Origin: Micropterix aruncella
Taxonomy: Eukaryota; Arthropoda; Insecta; Lepidoptera; Micropterigidae
NCBI GenBank assembly: GCA_944548615.1
Contig: OX155951.1
Span: 39,976,162 to 40,040,161 of the forward strand
Direction of reading: 5' to 3'
DNA length: 64,000 nt
A program made the translations under genes and the position numbers. Shown here piece by piece: positions 1 to 9,984 of the stretch (positions within the stretch are counted from its first letter, which is position 1; every line of letters starts with the position of its first letter). The notes under the pieces are model-generated. The model was not told the origin of the DNA, did not search any database, and was given only the letters and a program-made list of their open reading frames with translations.

Positions 1-480
1 TGTTCCTTTCTTTAAAGTCCTGTCGCTTCACTCTCACTATTGAAATGTCTGATCTCGATACGGTATTTCACCCAGGGAGGGTGACACGAGAGTCCGAATT
101 GATTTCAAGCCGCGCGGGACCGAGCTATCGCTGGTAGCGGGATGCCGCGCCGCTGCGGCGCGCTTTCAAGGTTCTACAAAGCTAAAAAGTCGGATTTACA
201 TGCCAGAGGTTCTCAGTTCGAATCTCGCTCGAAATATTCAAGAAGTTTTCATAATAAATAACAATATCTCCTAAGGCTGATAACGGAAAGACATCAGAAT
301 GAAACTCATTCCGTGATTCTCTGGATGAGCTTTGTTTAAGTCCCGTGACTGTCCGCTGGGCAATCGCCCTTTAGCAACGATTTGAGTGAGCAGGGTCCAT
401 CAACACGCCGCAAGGCGCTTCACGTATTCCTTCACGGACTCTCTTTCGCTAAAGTCGACTATCAAATGACATTCAAGCGA
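1..480. other. No gene recognised
   Basis: No coding or known repeat signal was recognised. A small GC-rich patch around 105-170 contains a short palindrome (CCGCGCCGCTGCGGCGCG, about 145-162). Confidence 0.4.
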
Positions 481-681
481 TCGTGAAATCGCTTATACGA
501 AACCCACACTCTTACAACCGAATTAAAGTATTGGTCAATAATAATAATTTAATCCAACAAATATCCATCATATTTCAATTTAGAAATATTGCAGATAAGG
601 GACTTGGAATTCGGTACAAGAATGCTCTGTTGGCGAGGTGGAGGGGATCCCCATATGGGGGATGCCAAATCCCTCAACCTG

Positions 682-709
682 CCCCCCCCCCCCCCCGGGG
701 GGGGGGGGG
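682..709. repeat. C15-G13 homopolymer palindrome
   Basis: Fifteen C residues are followed directly by thirteen G residues, a self-complementary block in AT-rich DNA. A second small palindrome, ATCCCCATATGGGGGAT, lies about 20 bp upstream. The tract can form a hairpin and is a likely slippage or assembly-error site. The open frame running through it is not a gene. Confidence 0.85.
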
Positions 710-1499
710 AGGGTTTTGGCCCCTTTCACAATGCTTTTTTTATAGGATGCTTAATATCTAAACTACTTAGTTGACGAAATACCAGTAAGTAATTCCACAC
801 TGTTTTCCACTGAATAATATATATATTAATGCACGGAATTGAGATTGAAAATTACAGAGCCTGTATTAAAATATATAGTATACATAAAAATATATGTAGT
901 ATACATAAGAATAAATATTTTAAACCAGAATATTCAACAATAAAAACTGAGTTGAAAATTCACATTAACTTTTTTATTTAGGCTTATATTACCGAGAAAA
1001 AATATTTTATATCCTGAAGTTCAAATAAAAATGTTTTTTTCGCGGTAACCAAAGTCTAAATCAAAAATAGTTGTTCATTATATATACCTCAGTTTTGTGC
1101 AATAATTCAACCTAAAAATCCGGAATATATAAAGATATCATATTTTTCTAGTTTTTTGGTTTTTATATTCATAAGGTTCATAAGGTCACATCTTTTGCAA
1201 TCCGCCTTTGACACACTAGGTATATTTTCATACCAAATGTTTGGCCTCAAATTTCATTTATAGAATAACATTATACATAGCTACGGCTCTAATATATTAA
1301 CTACACAGGTTACACTGAAACTATCCGGAACTGGCCACTTACAAAAATATTTCTTAGAAAATATTACATTTTATAATTTTAATTGAAAATGTAATTCTTT
1401 GGTCGTACAATAAATTTTGTTTCATCCGTCATAAGTTTTTTCATTGTAACGTCATTTTAAAAATTGCTTGCCTTCATTTCTATGGATTTAAATTTTCGC

Positions 1500-1870
1500 T
1501 ATACGATTTTTCGATAAAGCACCGAGCAAGACAGTAATTTATAGCTGGTTTACAGAAATCAAACGCGCTCGTGTCAATCTCGGTGACGAATTTCGTGAAG
1601 GTCGCCCGCTGTCAACAACAAAACATCGATGCTGTGCGCCGTATCATAGAAACAGATAGGCATGTGACCTACCGTGACATTCGAATATAATTAGGCATAA
1701 TTCATGTATAATCAATCCTACTACAGTGTGGAATATAGTAAAAGGTGTCGAAACATGAGTTGTGCAGCTGCAATATCGAAACAATGCAGTAAACAACCGT
1801 TTGGGTCTTTCAAGAAGAGGTGAACCCAATAAAAGTAGAGAACGTGCAAAGTACAGCGAAAGATAATCGC
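1500..1870 (+). pseudogene. mariner transposase, N-terminal part (broken)
   Basis: Conceptual translation in shifting frames gives typical mariner helix-turn-helix text: a segment like KTVIYSWFTEIKRARVNLGD, then EFREGRPLS, then NIDAVRRIIETDRHVTYRDI. In the mariner family this region binds the terminal repeats. Several frameshifts and stops interrupt it, so no product is expected. The piece ends where the TIR element begins near 1880, and the next transposase segment resumes at about 2299. Confidence 0.75.
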
Positions 1871-1879
1871 TTCCCTTTT

Positions 1880-2298
1880 TACACGACTGCCCAACAAAAA
1901 AGAGTGTGATGTGCTTAGGGTTTATGTTATGTTTTCCATTCGTTATTTCACCTTATATTATAAACGCTTGAACCAATTTAGAAGTGTGTAGTATTGTTAG
2001 ATTCGTTATATCATCGCAATTACCATAGGGTGCCTTAACTGTCAAATATCAAGTCAGCAGATTTCTAAATGCCTAAATGTCCAAATGTCAATAAATTAAC
2101 ATAAATAAATAGTGTTAACTGTCAAATGAAGGGTCTGATTGAGTACATTCTGGAAATATACATGTATCATACATAAATACATAAATACATAAATACATAA
2201 ACCACGAATATACCGTAATTAAAATAATTATAAATACAACTCACTTTCTGTAATGGCATCTGTGTTTTTTATTCTTTTTAATATATTAACTTGTTGGT
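1880..2298 (+). mobile_element. Short TIR element, family A copy 1, inside mariner
   Basis: It begins ACACGACTGCCCAACAAAAA and ends GCATCTGTGTTTTTTATTC, which read as imperfect inverted repeats of one another (clearer in the copy at 62488-63200, which ends GCAGTCGTG). Shared internal text includes AAACGCTTGAACCAATTTAG and a long match around AATGTCAATAAATTAACATA. Other copies lie at 14722-14968 (minus) and 62488-63200 (plus). Mariner transposase coding resumes immediately downstream, so this copy inserted into the mariner. It holds no coding capacity. A short (ATAAATAC)n array lies at about 2167-2205. Confidence 0.65.
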
Positions 2299-2484
2299 AA
2301 AACTGGAAAATTGGCTACTGTTGTTTAAAAGAACCATAATACCCTGAATGCTGATTGGTACGCGACCATTTGCTTGCCGGAAGTTATTGACGTACTCCGT
2401 AAACGCTTCATCATCTTGCACCCTAACAATGCCAGCTCTCGTACGGCCAGGTCGACATACACATTTTTGAAGGCGGAAAACGTA
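2299..2484 (+). pseudogene. mariner transposase, central catalytic part (broken)
   Basis: Translation gives text of the type NADWYATICLPEVIDVLRKR followed by FIILHPNNASSRTARSTYTF. This corresponds to the block around the second catalytic aspartate of mariner (usually HHDNAS or HDNARPH). Here the expected D is N (HPNNAS), so the catalytic residue is lost. The segment stops abruptly after ENVEL, where the hAT terminus begins. Confidence 0.75.
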
Positions 2485-3196
2485 GAACTCTGTCCAACTA
2501 CAAGTGCCCCAAGGGCTGCTTTAAAAAAATGGAGTTTGGAGGGCCGCATTATAAAATACTTTGTATACAACTTTATCAGTGAGTTTTAATAGGTATGGTA
2601 TACAAAGGAAAAACGCGTTTGTATTATTATTTTAATTTATCCAAAAAATATCAAATAACAAAAAAAAGTATTGGGAAATTTAAGGAAGTTAGTTTTCAGT
2701 AACTAATGCATCAATATTAACTTTAATATTTGTTTTTAATAAACGAAGCAACTGAGTAAGTGACATCAGAGGGGGAACATCTATATTTTGACTTTATACA
2801 TTTCGTGTTGGAAAAGCTGCTTTCACAGCATTTAGCCCAGAGTACGCTCTTTCGTAAGTTGGGGTATCGTTATTCTGACAGCAACTTGAAAAAGCCAAAC
2901 CAGTTTCAGTTCTTCATTGGTAAAAAGGAGCTGATTGCAAATCTCACAATTCCAGTTAAAGGTCTGCTCTGCTTCATTCTCAACTGAAATTATAAGGGGC
3001 TGAGCAAAAACTGAAATCTCTTTCGATTATTTAAAGTCGCCAAATCGATTTTAGAATTCTTCTGCAATTGTGTCAATGTATTTTATGTGAGGTAAATTTG
3101 AAACTTCCTCAAAATCCTCCATATCTTAAAAATTCTCCTTGGGCCGCAAAAAGTGAGGTCGCGCGCCGCATGGGGGCCTCATGTAGGACAGCCCTG
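2485..3196 (-). mobile_element. Decayed hAT element inserted in mariner
   Basis: Right end (minus strand): CAGGGCTGTCCTACATGAGG, followed by the GCGGCGCGCGACC type of subterminal sequence common in hAT elements. Left end: CTGTCCAACTACAAGTGCCCC, a clear inverted match. On the minus strand at about 2765-2840 translation gives CESSFSNTKCIKSKYR, the C-terminal hAT dimerisation signature (family form CERLFSxMKxIKSKYR). The element is about 710 bp, so most of the transposase is deleted. No matching 8-bp duplication is visible. Mariner coding resumes near 3205 after a loss of about ten codons. Confidence 0.65.
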
Positions 3197-3204
3197 CTCT
3201 ATGC

Positions 3205-3417
3205 AGTACCAACATGGCATATTGTGACTTTGTTTTTACCAAAACTAAAAAACCAATTACGCAGTCAACCATTTCCTTCGCCGAAAGAGGCTGTCGAAGT
3301 ATATGAAAAACACGTTCCCGAGGTCACCACGGAGGAGTAAAATAAAGGTTATGGAAATTGGTTTATATGTATAAAAAAGTGTATTAATAACGCTCGTGGA
3401 GAATATTTTGAGAAATA
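3205..3417 (+). pseudogene. mariner transposase, C-terminal end (broken)
   Basis: Translation includes FLPKLKNQLRSQPFPSPKEA, then VEVYEKHVPEV, a stop, NKGYGNWF, and finally ARGEYFEK followed by stops. This is the standard mariner C-terminus (SPEEAVxxYxxHV ... NWFxRMQKCI ... GEYFEK). The upstream CDF block is frameshifted at the hAT junction. The right terminal repeat follows about 45 bp downstream. Confidence 0.75.
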
Positions 3418-3489
3418 ATAAAAAACAATTGTGGGCCATTCATTGTATTTTACTTTTATTATTTCCGGAAACATTCAGTGTTGCCCTCG

Positions 3490-4606
3490 TATAGAGCTCT
3501 GAAACTAATTTTTGATTAAAGCAAATCTTGTTTGACAATGTCGAATCAGTAATAACAATGTTTTTCACGTGACTCTCTAATACTACAATATTATATATAT
3601 TTTTTTCATCTTGTCGAAATTTATTTTCCGATCCAATGAGTAGTGTCGCGCCACTCTCAATACTTTCCTCTGAGCATAATATAAGAAGTGGATAACGGCG
3701 ATCAAAGAAAGATGGGCGATCCTTTTCGCCACTGTAACTCCATTCGATTCATCATTTGCATCCAAAAGGAGAAAATTTTTCCCATAACGCTGGCATGTGT
3801 CCGTGAAACCCTATCGTCTCATGTATTGCTGGAATTGAATTTGTCGCCGTATCGAATTGGAATGTCGACACCCGGTCAGAATGCTCGACATATTCCTCAA
3901 CGCCGCGACGTGTGCTATCGTCAGTTTTACGCGAAAAACAATGTTTTAACTTTTAATTATATTGTCAATAGTTTCTTCATAACGATCTAGGAGTTTTGTC
4001 AGAAGTTATTATCTAACTCCTAAACATATAGCATTACCAAAATAGCGTTTATACATGTGTTAGGGTTTTTAGATCGAATTTTAAAACATTTTTTTATTTA
4101 TATATTTTTATTTTATTTTTGCGACCCTGACATTGAGCACTTTATTTGATCAGCAATTTTCATTATTTATTGATTATTTAATAACTATTATACATATCTA
4201 TCCTTTGGCGTACTGGCAACTACTTTAGCCGTACTCTATATTTACACATGATCATACTTAAGTAGACCGATTATGAATCGTGTATTGTGTAGTTCCACTG
4301 ATAACATATAGTTTGTGAATTTTCCAAAACATAACGATAATCCTTCCACTAATATAAACGCGACATTTTGTAAAAGGTAAGAGCAGAGATTGTGCAAAAT
4401 ATTTCTTTGTCTTGTCTTGTCCATTGTCTGTTCCCTATTGTCTTGTCAAGGTCCAACTGCCAAAGTTGACTTTATGTATACCTATTTTTATTCTGTAAAA
4501 GGCGTTAGGTCTATTAACAAGCACTGTTCATGTATCAGTATGATATATGGTATTACTTTATTCAGAAGTAGTCTATTCCCAATCAGTTCCGTGTGCTCTA
4601 TCGTAT
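3490..4606. other. No gene recognised
   Basis: The region is AT-rich with short open frames only. The longest (3688-3990, plus) shows no family resemblance, and its reading frame has no supporting context. Confidence 0.4.
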
Positions 4607-4889
4607 ATCGAGTGTCGCTTCGTCGCTGTGTCGGATAAATTCACTGGTCCGTTCTCCCCGTTTGCCTAGTGCCTACGATATATCGCGATCAGTTATGCGC
4701 CGATCCGACCTTATAGCCAGAATCGAGCGTTCGGTCTAATCCGGAACTAATGTCCACAGACAGGGGCTAACGAGAATCGAATAGCGCACCCCGGTAGGTC
4801 GCGTATGAAGATCAAACAATACCAAGGGCCAAGGGCACAGATTTAGAAACACGTGTATTAGATAGTAATCACCAGAAGCGACACTCGAT
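4607..4889. mobile_element. Possible MITE with 15-bp inverted repeats
   Basis: ATCGAGTGTCGCTTC at 4607-4621 is repeated exactly in inverse orientation at 4875-4889, enclosing a 283-bp unit with no coding capacity. No clear target duplication is visible and no second copy was noticed, so chance or a different origin remains possible. Confidence 0.3.
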
Positions 4890-5344
4890 GGAAAATGATC
4901 AATTCGCTGTTTCTTTATAGTGAACCCGGAGTCACAGGCAGTATTGAAAAGGGTGACTGTATAGTATATTAATCAGAGAAATGAACATTAAAACGCGCCA
5001 AAATTTGAAATATTACGCAGCTTAAAATCTCCTGATCCATGCTCCATACACAATGCGCAATCTTAATTCTACAAAAATACGCCCGTACCAACCTCTCTCC
5101 CCAGCCTGCTCTCCCGAGTGACGACTCTCAGGGTGCCACAATGTCTCACCAGTTATCCCGAAGTATCGTCATTTTCGTAATTCTCGCTATTCTCCATACG
5201 TGTTAGCCTGATGTATCGTCATTTTCGACATTCTTTTCTTCACGCTATGTATTTTCTGCGTCAAATGACGTTACCTAGTATCCCATCGTGTCTCGTATGT
5301 TAGCCTGAAGTATCGTAATCTTCGACATTAATATACTTCTTCCT
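4890..5344. repeat. Degenerate short tandem motif, otherwise empty
   Basis: Between about 5155 and 5320 a motif like TAGCCTGATGTATCGTCATT followed by TTCGACATT recurs three times with irregular spacing. No coding signal was seen. Confidence 0.4.
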
Positions 5345-5800
5345 TGGATATTTTATTTTATTTATTTATTTAGAGTAGGTATTACAAAATTTAACTAGTA
5401 CATTGTACCATGTCACACTGTATGTAAATGAGGCAATAGCAGAAAACTGATTCTTATTGTGACTGAGACATGGTTATGACCGAAAGTCGCCTAACTAGGC
5501 CTGAGCCTGTTCTAAGGCAGACTTGAGCAATTTTCTTTGTGCATTATGATTACTATTTATTAACAATGCATATATTTCTAGACACAATCAAATAAAACTA
5601 ATTATTAAAATAGTCTACAAAAAATTAAATTAAAAATAGAAAATTCAAATCATTTTAAAATAAAAATAAAATAAAATAAAACTAAATCTAATCCAAATAA
5701 TAAATAAAACAAAATTAACATTAGAATAATCAGAATTAATAAAAATGCAAATTGATTGTCACTTTTTAAAATATCAATTGCTTAATAGAAATGAAAAATT
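5345..5800 (-). mobile_element. LINE 3' end with conserved hairpin (copy a)
   Basis: Read on the minus strand, the segment ends in a (TAAA)n-type tail (plus-strand TTATTTATTTATTTAG near 5350-5372). About 120-145 nt inside lies a hairpin, GCCTTAG...CTAGTTAGGC (5489-5520), shared with six other LINE ends in the window. No open reverse transcriptase is attached. The sequence upstream decays into AT-rich DNA. Confidence 0.55.
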
Positions 5801-6790
5801 TTAGAAAATTTCGTATTTTTGTCAATTTATAAAAATGGAAAGTATCTCAATATTTAATGTTAAAATTATGTAAATTAAATTAAATTAAATTAAAACAAAT
5901 TAAACTAGTGCTAAATAATAATAATAATCATCATCAGAAATATAAATATATAAACTTAAATCAAACAAATAATCGTAAAATATAATTAAAATGGAATTGT
6001 AATCAAATACGTAATTAAATTAAATGAAATAAAATAAAATAAAATAATGAATAGGTACAAATTGTTGAAAAATTAAAATATCAAAAAAAAACGTATGTTT
6101 AAATATTCTTATCGCAATTATTAACTAAATAATTATCTTTAATTCTTTCTGAATGTGTTGATTTTCCTCTTTTAAAAACCATGCTGTCAATAGTTTTTTA
6201 AACTATGGAAAGTATGGAAAAAAATATGGAAAAGTATCACCAATCTCATTACATATTCTTCTTAAGATCATATTTTTAACTTTTTAGATGGTTAAAACTT
6301 GTGCACGTTTTTTAAAAACATATTCTAAAACCATTAAACCATTTTTTATCGTTTATATCGATATTTCTCAGCGTTTACCGACATGCTAGATGGAGAAAAT
6401 TACTAAGAGAAACTTTTATCACTTGAAACTTTAGAGCAATAGTAAATTATCCTTCTAGGCAGTAATAAATAACTTAGGATATAGGCACATATCAAAATGA
6501 TTTTGAAATATTTAAGATTATTTTTTAGTTATTCTAGGTATTTTTTTGATTTTTGTGAATATTTAAAATAAAATATTTATTTATTCACAAAAAAAAATTA
6601 GGAATTATTTTTACAGAATGATTTTGCGTCACTTTTAACTAGGCAGTGCCTGTTCCAAAAAAAAAAACAAATTATATGATTTTTAAAATTTTCAAGATTA
6701 TTTTTATGAAAAGATGTTAAGAAATTAGTAGTAGTTGATTTAAAAAAAATATAAATAAACCAAATCTTCATTAAAAAATCATTAAAAAAT
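5801..6790. other. AT-rich low-complexity DNA
   Basis: Poly-A and TAAAT-type runs (for example (AAATT)n near 5875-5905) and no coding or known element signal. It could be the decayed body of the adjoining LINE, but I cannot show this. Confidence 0.4.
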
Positions 6791-7382
6791 ACGTGTGGCA
6801 CTCGGGGACTGCCGGGATAAAGCTATTGCATAGCATTTTTAACAACTTATGCAATTATAATTATTTATTTATTTTATTTTTTCTGATATCAGATAACTGC
6901 GCTCTATCGGAAAACGTTGAAATTATTCCGAATCATTTGCGGCTGCGAAAGCAAATGATTCGGAATAATTTAAACGTCTTCCGATAGATCGCCGCGCACG
7001 AATTTTTTATTCGATAAAGCAAAAAAACCGGATTATTCGAAAAAAATCGTAGATAAAAAGATAGATAATTAAATTATCTTTAAAATGGTTTAGGTTTCAT
7101 AATAATACGCCAGATAGTATTTGCGTAGTAGTCGTTTTTGTGTTCGGTTAGACCTTATTTCACAAATTAATTACACTATGTAATATAAATAAAATCTATA
7201 ATATTCGAAACTCAGAATATTAGGAAAATGTTCTTGTTTAACATATATTTTTTTCGAATCGTAAGCAGTACTCGTTTAGACGTAATTATCAGTTTAAAAT
7301 CATTAATTTTCGTTAAGAAATTTCTTCATTCGGTCGCCGCGCTGGCCTACTAGGCCCGCGATAAAAGCTATGCAATAGCTTA
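6791..7382 (+). mobile_element. ~590-bp hairpin repeat family, copy 1
   Basis: The 5' end is ACGTGTGGCACTCGGGGACT followed by a palindrome, AAGCTATTGCATAGC. The 3' end is CCCGCGATAAAAGCTATGCAAT then AGCTT, another version of that palindrome. Internally, 6899-6940 pairs with 6951-6992 (39 of 42 positions) around a 10-nt loop. Near-full copies lie at 15383-15964 (plus) and 43719-44266 (minus), with a 5' fragment at 24622-24714 (minus). It has no transposase and is non-autonomous by inference. The class is unknown to me. Confidence 0.8.
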
Positions 7383-7487
7383 AAACGCAGTAGAAAATAA
7401 TTATAAAATAAATTTAAGTACAAAATATTATGTTATAAAAATAAAAAGCTGAATCCACTCTTGTTTACATACGGGCAATTTATATTG

Positions 7488-8140
7488 TTAGAGGTGTGAG
7501 GATGTGTAAATTGTGTGTGTGTAAATGTGCTGCTTATTTTGAAATGTTATGACGATACTTTTAATTTCCGTTCTTCCATTACTAATTAGCCACTGAATGA
7601 GACTATTTTTAAGAACCACCTTTGTCAATCCTAAAATATCGAATTGTTTTCTAATATATTCATCAATCTCGGGGCAATGATATTGGTGTTGTCCAAATAA
7701 TGTAAATCTCCTGGCCATTATATATTGTGATACCTGCGCCGATCTTGTGTTCTTAGCAGGCAACGATGTCTTTGCTTGAAATATAAAGCAATTTAAAAAA
7801 AAAAACAGTTCCCTATTATTGAGTATTATTGCTTCGAGAAACCAGTCATTAGAAGAATACAATTGTGGGTATAATAGGAATTATAGTTGTTTGTACGATA
7901 CTAAATCCCTCGATCGTAGTCTTAGAGCATGCTACACACCCCAGAATAGCGTATGCCATTATTGATTGGCATGTAGCTTAGTTTATCATTTTTAAATGAT
8001 CAAGTTCAAGATTATCCCCTAATTCAAGAAAAATATATATGTGTTTTCTCACTCTTTTTACCAAGTGATTTATATGATATTCCCATAGTAGATGGTTATC
8101 TATTAATACTTCTAAGTATTTCACTTCCTTCACTAATTCT
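7488..8140 (-). pseudogene. LINE reverse transcriptase C-terminal region (broken)
   Basis: On the minus strand, 8125-7960 encodes a thumb-region match: VKYLEVLIDNHLLWEYHINH followed by a run ending in QSIMAYA (family form VKYLGVxID ... L ... ICQSxxxYAI). The open frame 7862-7488 continues with NTRSAQVSQYIMARRFTLFG and a weak FKxxLKxWL-like end (LKNSLIQWLIS). This is the normal C-terminus of CR1/jockey-type ORF2. Frame breaks lie near 7860-7960. The upstream part is cut at about 8140, where the tail of the next LINE starts. Confidence 0.6.
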
Positions 8141-9240
8141 ATTATTATTTATCTCCTTATTTCCTTTTTATGGCTAGCAGGTACTTGTAATTGTAATGTA
8201 ATGTAACAGTGTATATAAAACATTGATTAGCTTACAAAAATAACAGGAACCAAATGGCGAAACCTTAACCTTTTGCTTATTTGTTTCTGTCACCCAACTG
8301 GGACTAGCCCGTTCTAGGGTGGACAGGACTCCAATATTACAATCAAGTTTGCTTGATTGCTTGGTTGCCTACAAATGTCCAAGTTTTAGTAAAAAGCTAA
8401 TGACACTAAATTGCCCTAAAATGTGGTCTTCAGAATAAAATAAAAAATAATAATAATAAAAAAATATTAAAAATATATAATAAATAAAATGAAATTCCAT
8501 TATTAAATCGGCAATAAATATAATATAAAATTCGATTAAAAAATATAAATAAAGTTATATGTGAGAAAAGAAAGAAACAGTCATTAATATTTAATATTAT
8601 GTTTTAAGTCATATAAGATTTAATATAAAAATACCTAGTCTAAAAGTATAATTCATTGTCAAAGTCAAATATTTTTTGGTAGTTAGTTCAATGTTAAAAA
8701 ATACTAAACATATAAGTTTAAAAATATGTTAATAATTTGTGCACCTAAGTTTTATTATACTATTATTTCTAACATTTGATGTATGGTTAGTCTGTCATGA
8801 TTCGATAACCATTTCTTTAATTTATTTTTGAATTCCCTAAATGTCAAATTCATTTTTATTTCCATATTGATCAGATTGTAAAATCTCGGCGCAATGAAAG
8901 AGTAATGTCTTTGACCAAATGATGTTTTCCTTCTGGGTATTATTAAGCTATTTTCTACAACTTGTCTCGTTGGTCGCCGGTTCTGAATTATTCCTAAATT
9001 TGAGTTATTGTCCAAAAATAGCCTTAAGAGGGAAGTTTTTAAAAAAAGTTGCCTACAATCAAGAACTTTAGCTTCCTTATACAGTTCATTAGTGGGATGG
9101 CGATATGGTCTACGTAGAATAATTTTTAATATAAATTTCTGCGCAACTTGCAATGGCTCTAGCAGGGTTTTACCACATCCACCCCATCCAATTATGCCGT
9201 AATTAATAAGCGATTCACATAAATATGTAATGTAAACATT
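8141..9240 (-). mobile_element. 5'-truncated LINE (copy b), inserted beside an older LINE
   Basis: Its tail lies near 8141-8160 on the plus-strand map. The conserved 3' UTR hairpin is at 8291-8321 (CACCCTAG...CCAGTTGGGTG) and the end of ORF2 at 8755. The 8220-8350 segment matches 27145-27270 (plus) closely, so both belong to one subfamily. The tail directly abuts the truncated LINE at 7488-8140, suggesting insertion into it. Nothing recognisable of the reverse transcriptase core remains 5' of about 9225. Confidence 0.6.
8755..9225 (-). pseudogene. LINE ORF2 C-terminal fragment
   Basis: Open frame on the minus strand. A segment like YGIIGWGGCGKTLLEPLQVA leads into QKFILKIILRRPYRHPT. Then come CRQLFLKTSLLRLF, RRKTSFGQRHYSFIAPRFYN and FREFKNKLKKWLS. 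In CR1/jockey-type LINEs this order (YxxxxWG, LQKxxLRII, RxxxxFGxRxxxxxxPxxYN, FKxxLKxWL) forms the extreme C-terminus after the reverse transcriptase. The catalytic domains are absent through 5' truncation. The coding sequence stops at 8755 before a ~600-nt 3' UTR. Confidence 0.65.
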
Positions 9241-9984
9241 TTTAATTTTGCTATTTACTTAAGTATAATTTGGACTTTTAGAATTCTACTAATAACTTAT
9301 TACTTTTAAGTAGGATTATTGTCTAATATTACTTTATGATTCCTAGATTGATATTATTTTGATCAATGTATTTGTTAAATATGATATAAAAATAAAGGGA
9401 ACTGCAGAAATTAAAAAGCGACAGCCATTGCAGCTAAGCTGAGCCTTTCCTTTTTTGGGTAATGATAAAGCAGGTAATACTGGTAAATTATAAACATATT
9501 CGTAATTCAATATAGCTAAATATTTAGTTAATAAAATTAAAATTAATAATTAAATAAGCAATTATAATTAATGCATGCCTATGTAATTGTGATATATGAA
9601 AGCATCGATCGGCGGAATTCCGATTCGTGTCGTAACTGTTATATTATAGATACAAATACCTTTTTAGATTAATCTGTGCCGCGGTCGCCCGGCCCGAAGG
9701 GGCCCAAAACAGGCAGGGCAGAATCGCCCGCGCAGGGAGGGCCCACGAGATGAGTCTCGGTTTACTATTCTGTGCACATAGCGCTGAGTTAATTCAATAT
9801 CTTATTGGATTCGGGGGCCGCCTATGTCGCCTTCCCCTCCGCGAGCTCCAGTTCCCGTCGAGACGCGACACTGTATTATTTTGACAAAATTACCTTATTT
9901 ACATCATCATTCTAACATCGACAGCTCCGTGCCTTCATTATACTAGCCTGTACAAAATCTTAAAGACTCAAAATCTTAATCACT
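9241..9984. other. No gene recognised; GC-rich block
   Basis: AT-rich sequence with a CpG-rich block at about 9680-9860 (GGTCGCCCGGCCCGAAGGGG and surroundings). No open frame in it resembles a known protein. Confidence 0.4.

Larger units (their letters stand above)
1304..3489 (+). mobile_element. mariner transposon carrying two nested insertions
   Basis: Imperfect terminal inverted repeats of about 30 bp match at both ends: TACACTGAAACTATCCGGAA near 1312 and the inverse of ACACTGAATGTTTCCGGAA at 3462-3482. Each end abuts a TA dinucleotide (1302-1303 and 3490-3491), the usual mariner target duplication. Transposase pieces run in order on the plus strand at 1500-1870, 2299-2484 and 3205-3417. 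The gaps between them are filled by a TIR element (about 1880-2298) and a hAT remnant (2485-3196). Removing both leaves about 1.06 kb, slightly under the usual 1.3 kb. Stops and frameshifts show that it is dead. Confidence 0.8.

Noticed and set aside
483..774. Pro/Gly-rich open frames across the C/G tract
   Set aside because: They run through homopolymers, have no conserved features, and overlap each other in different frames.
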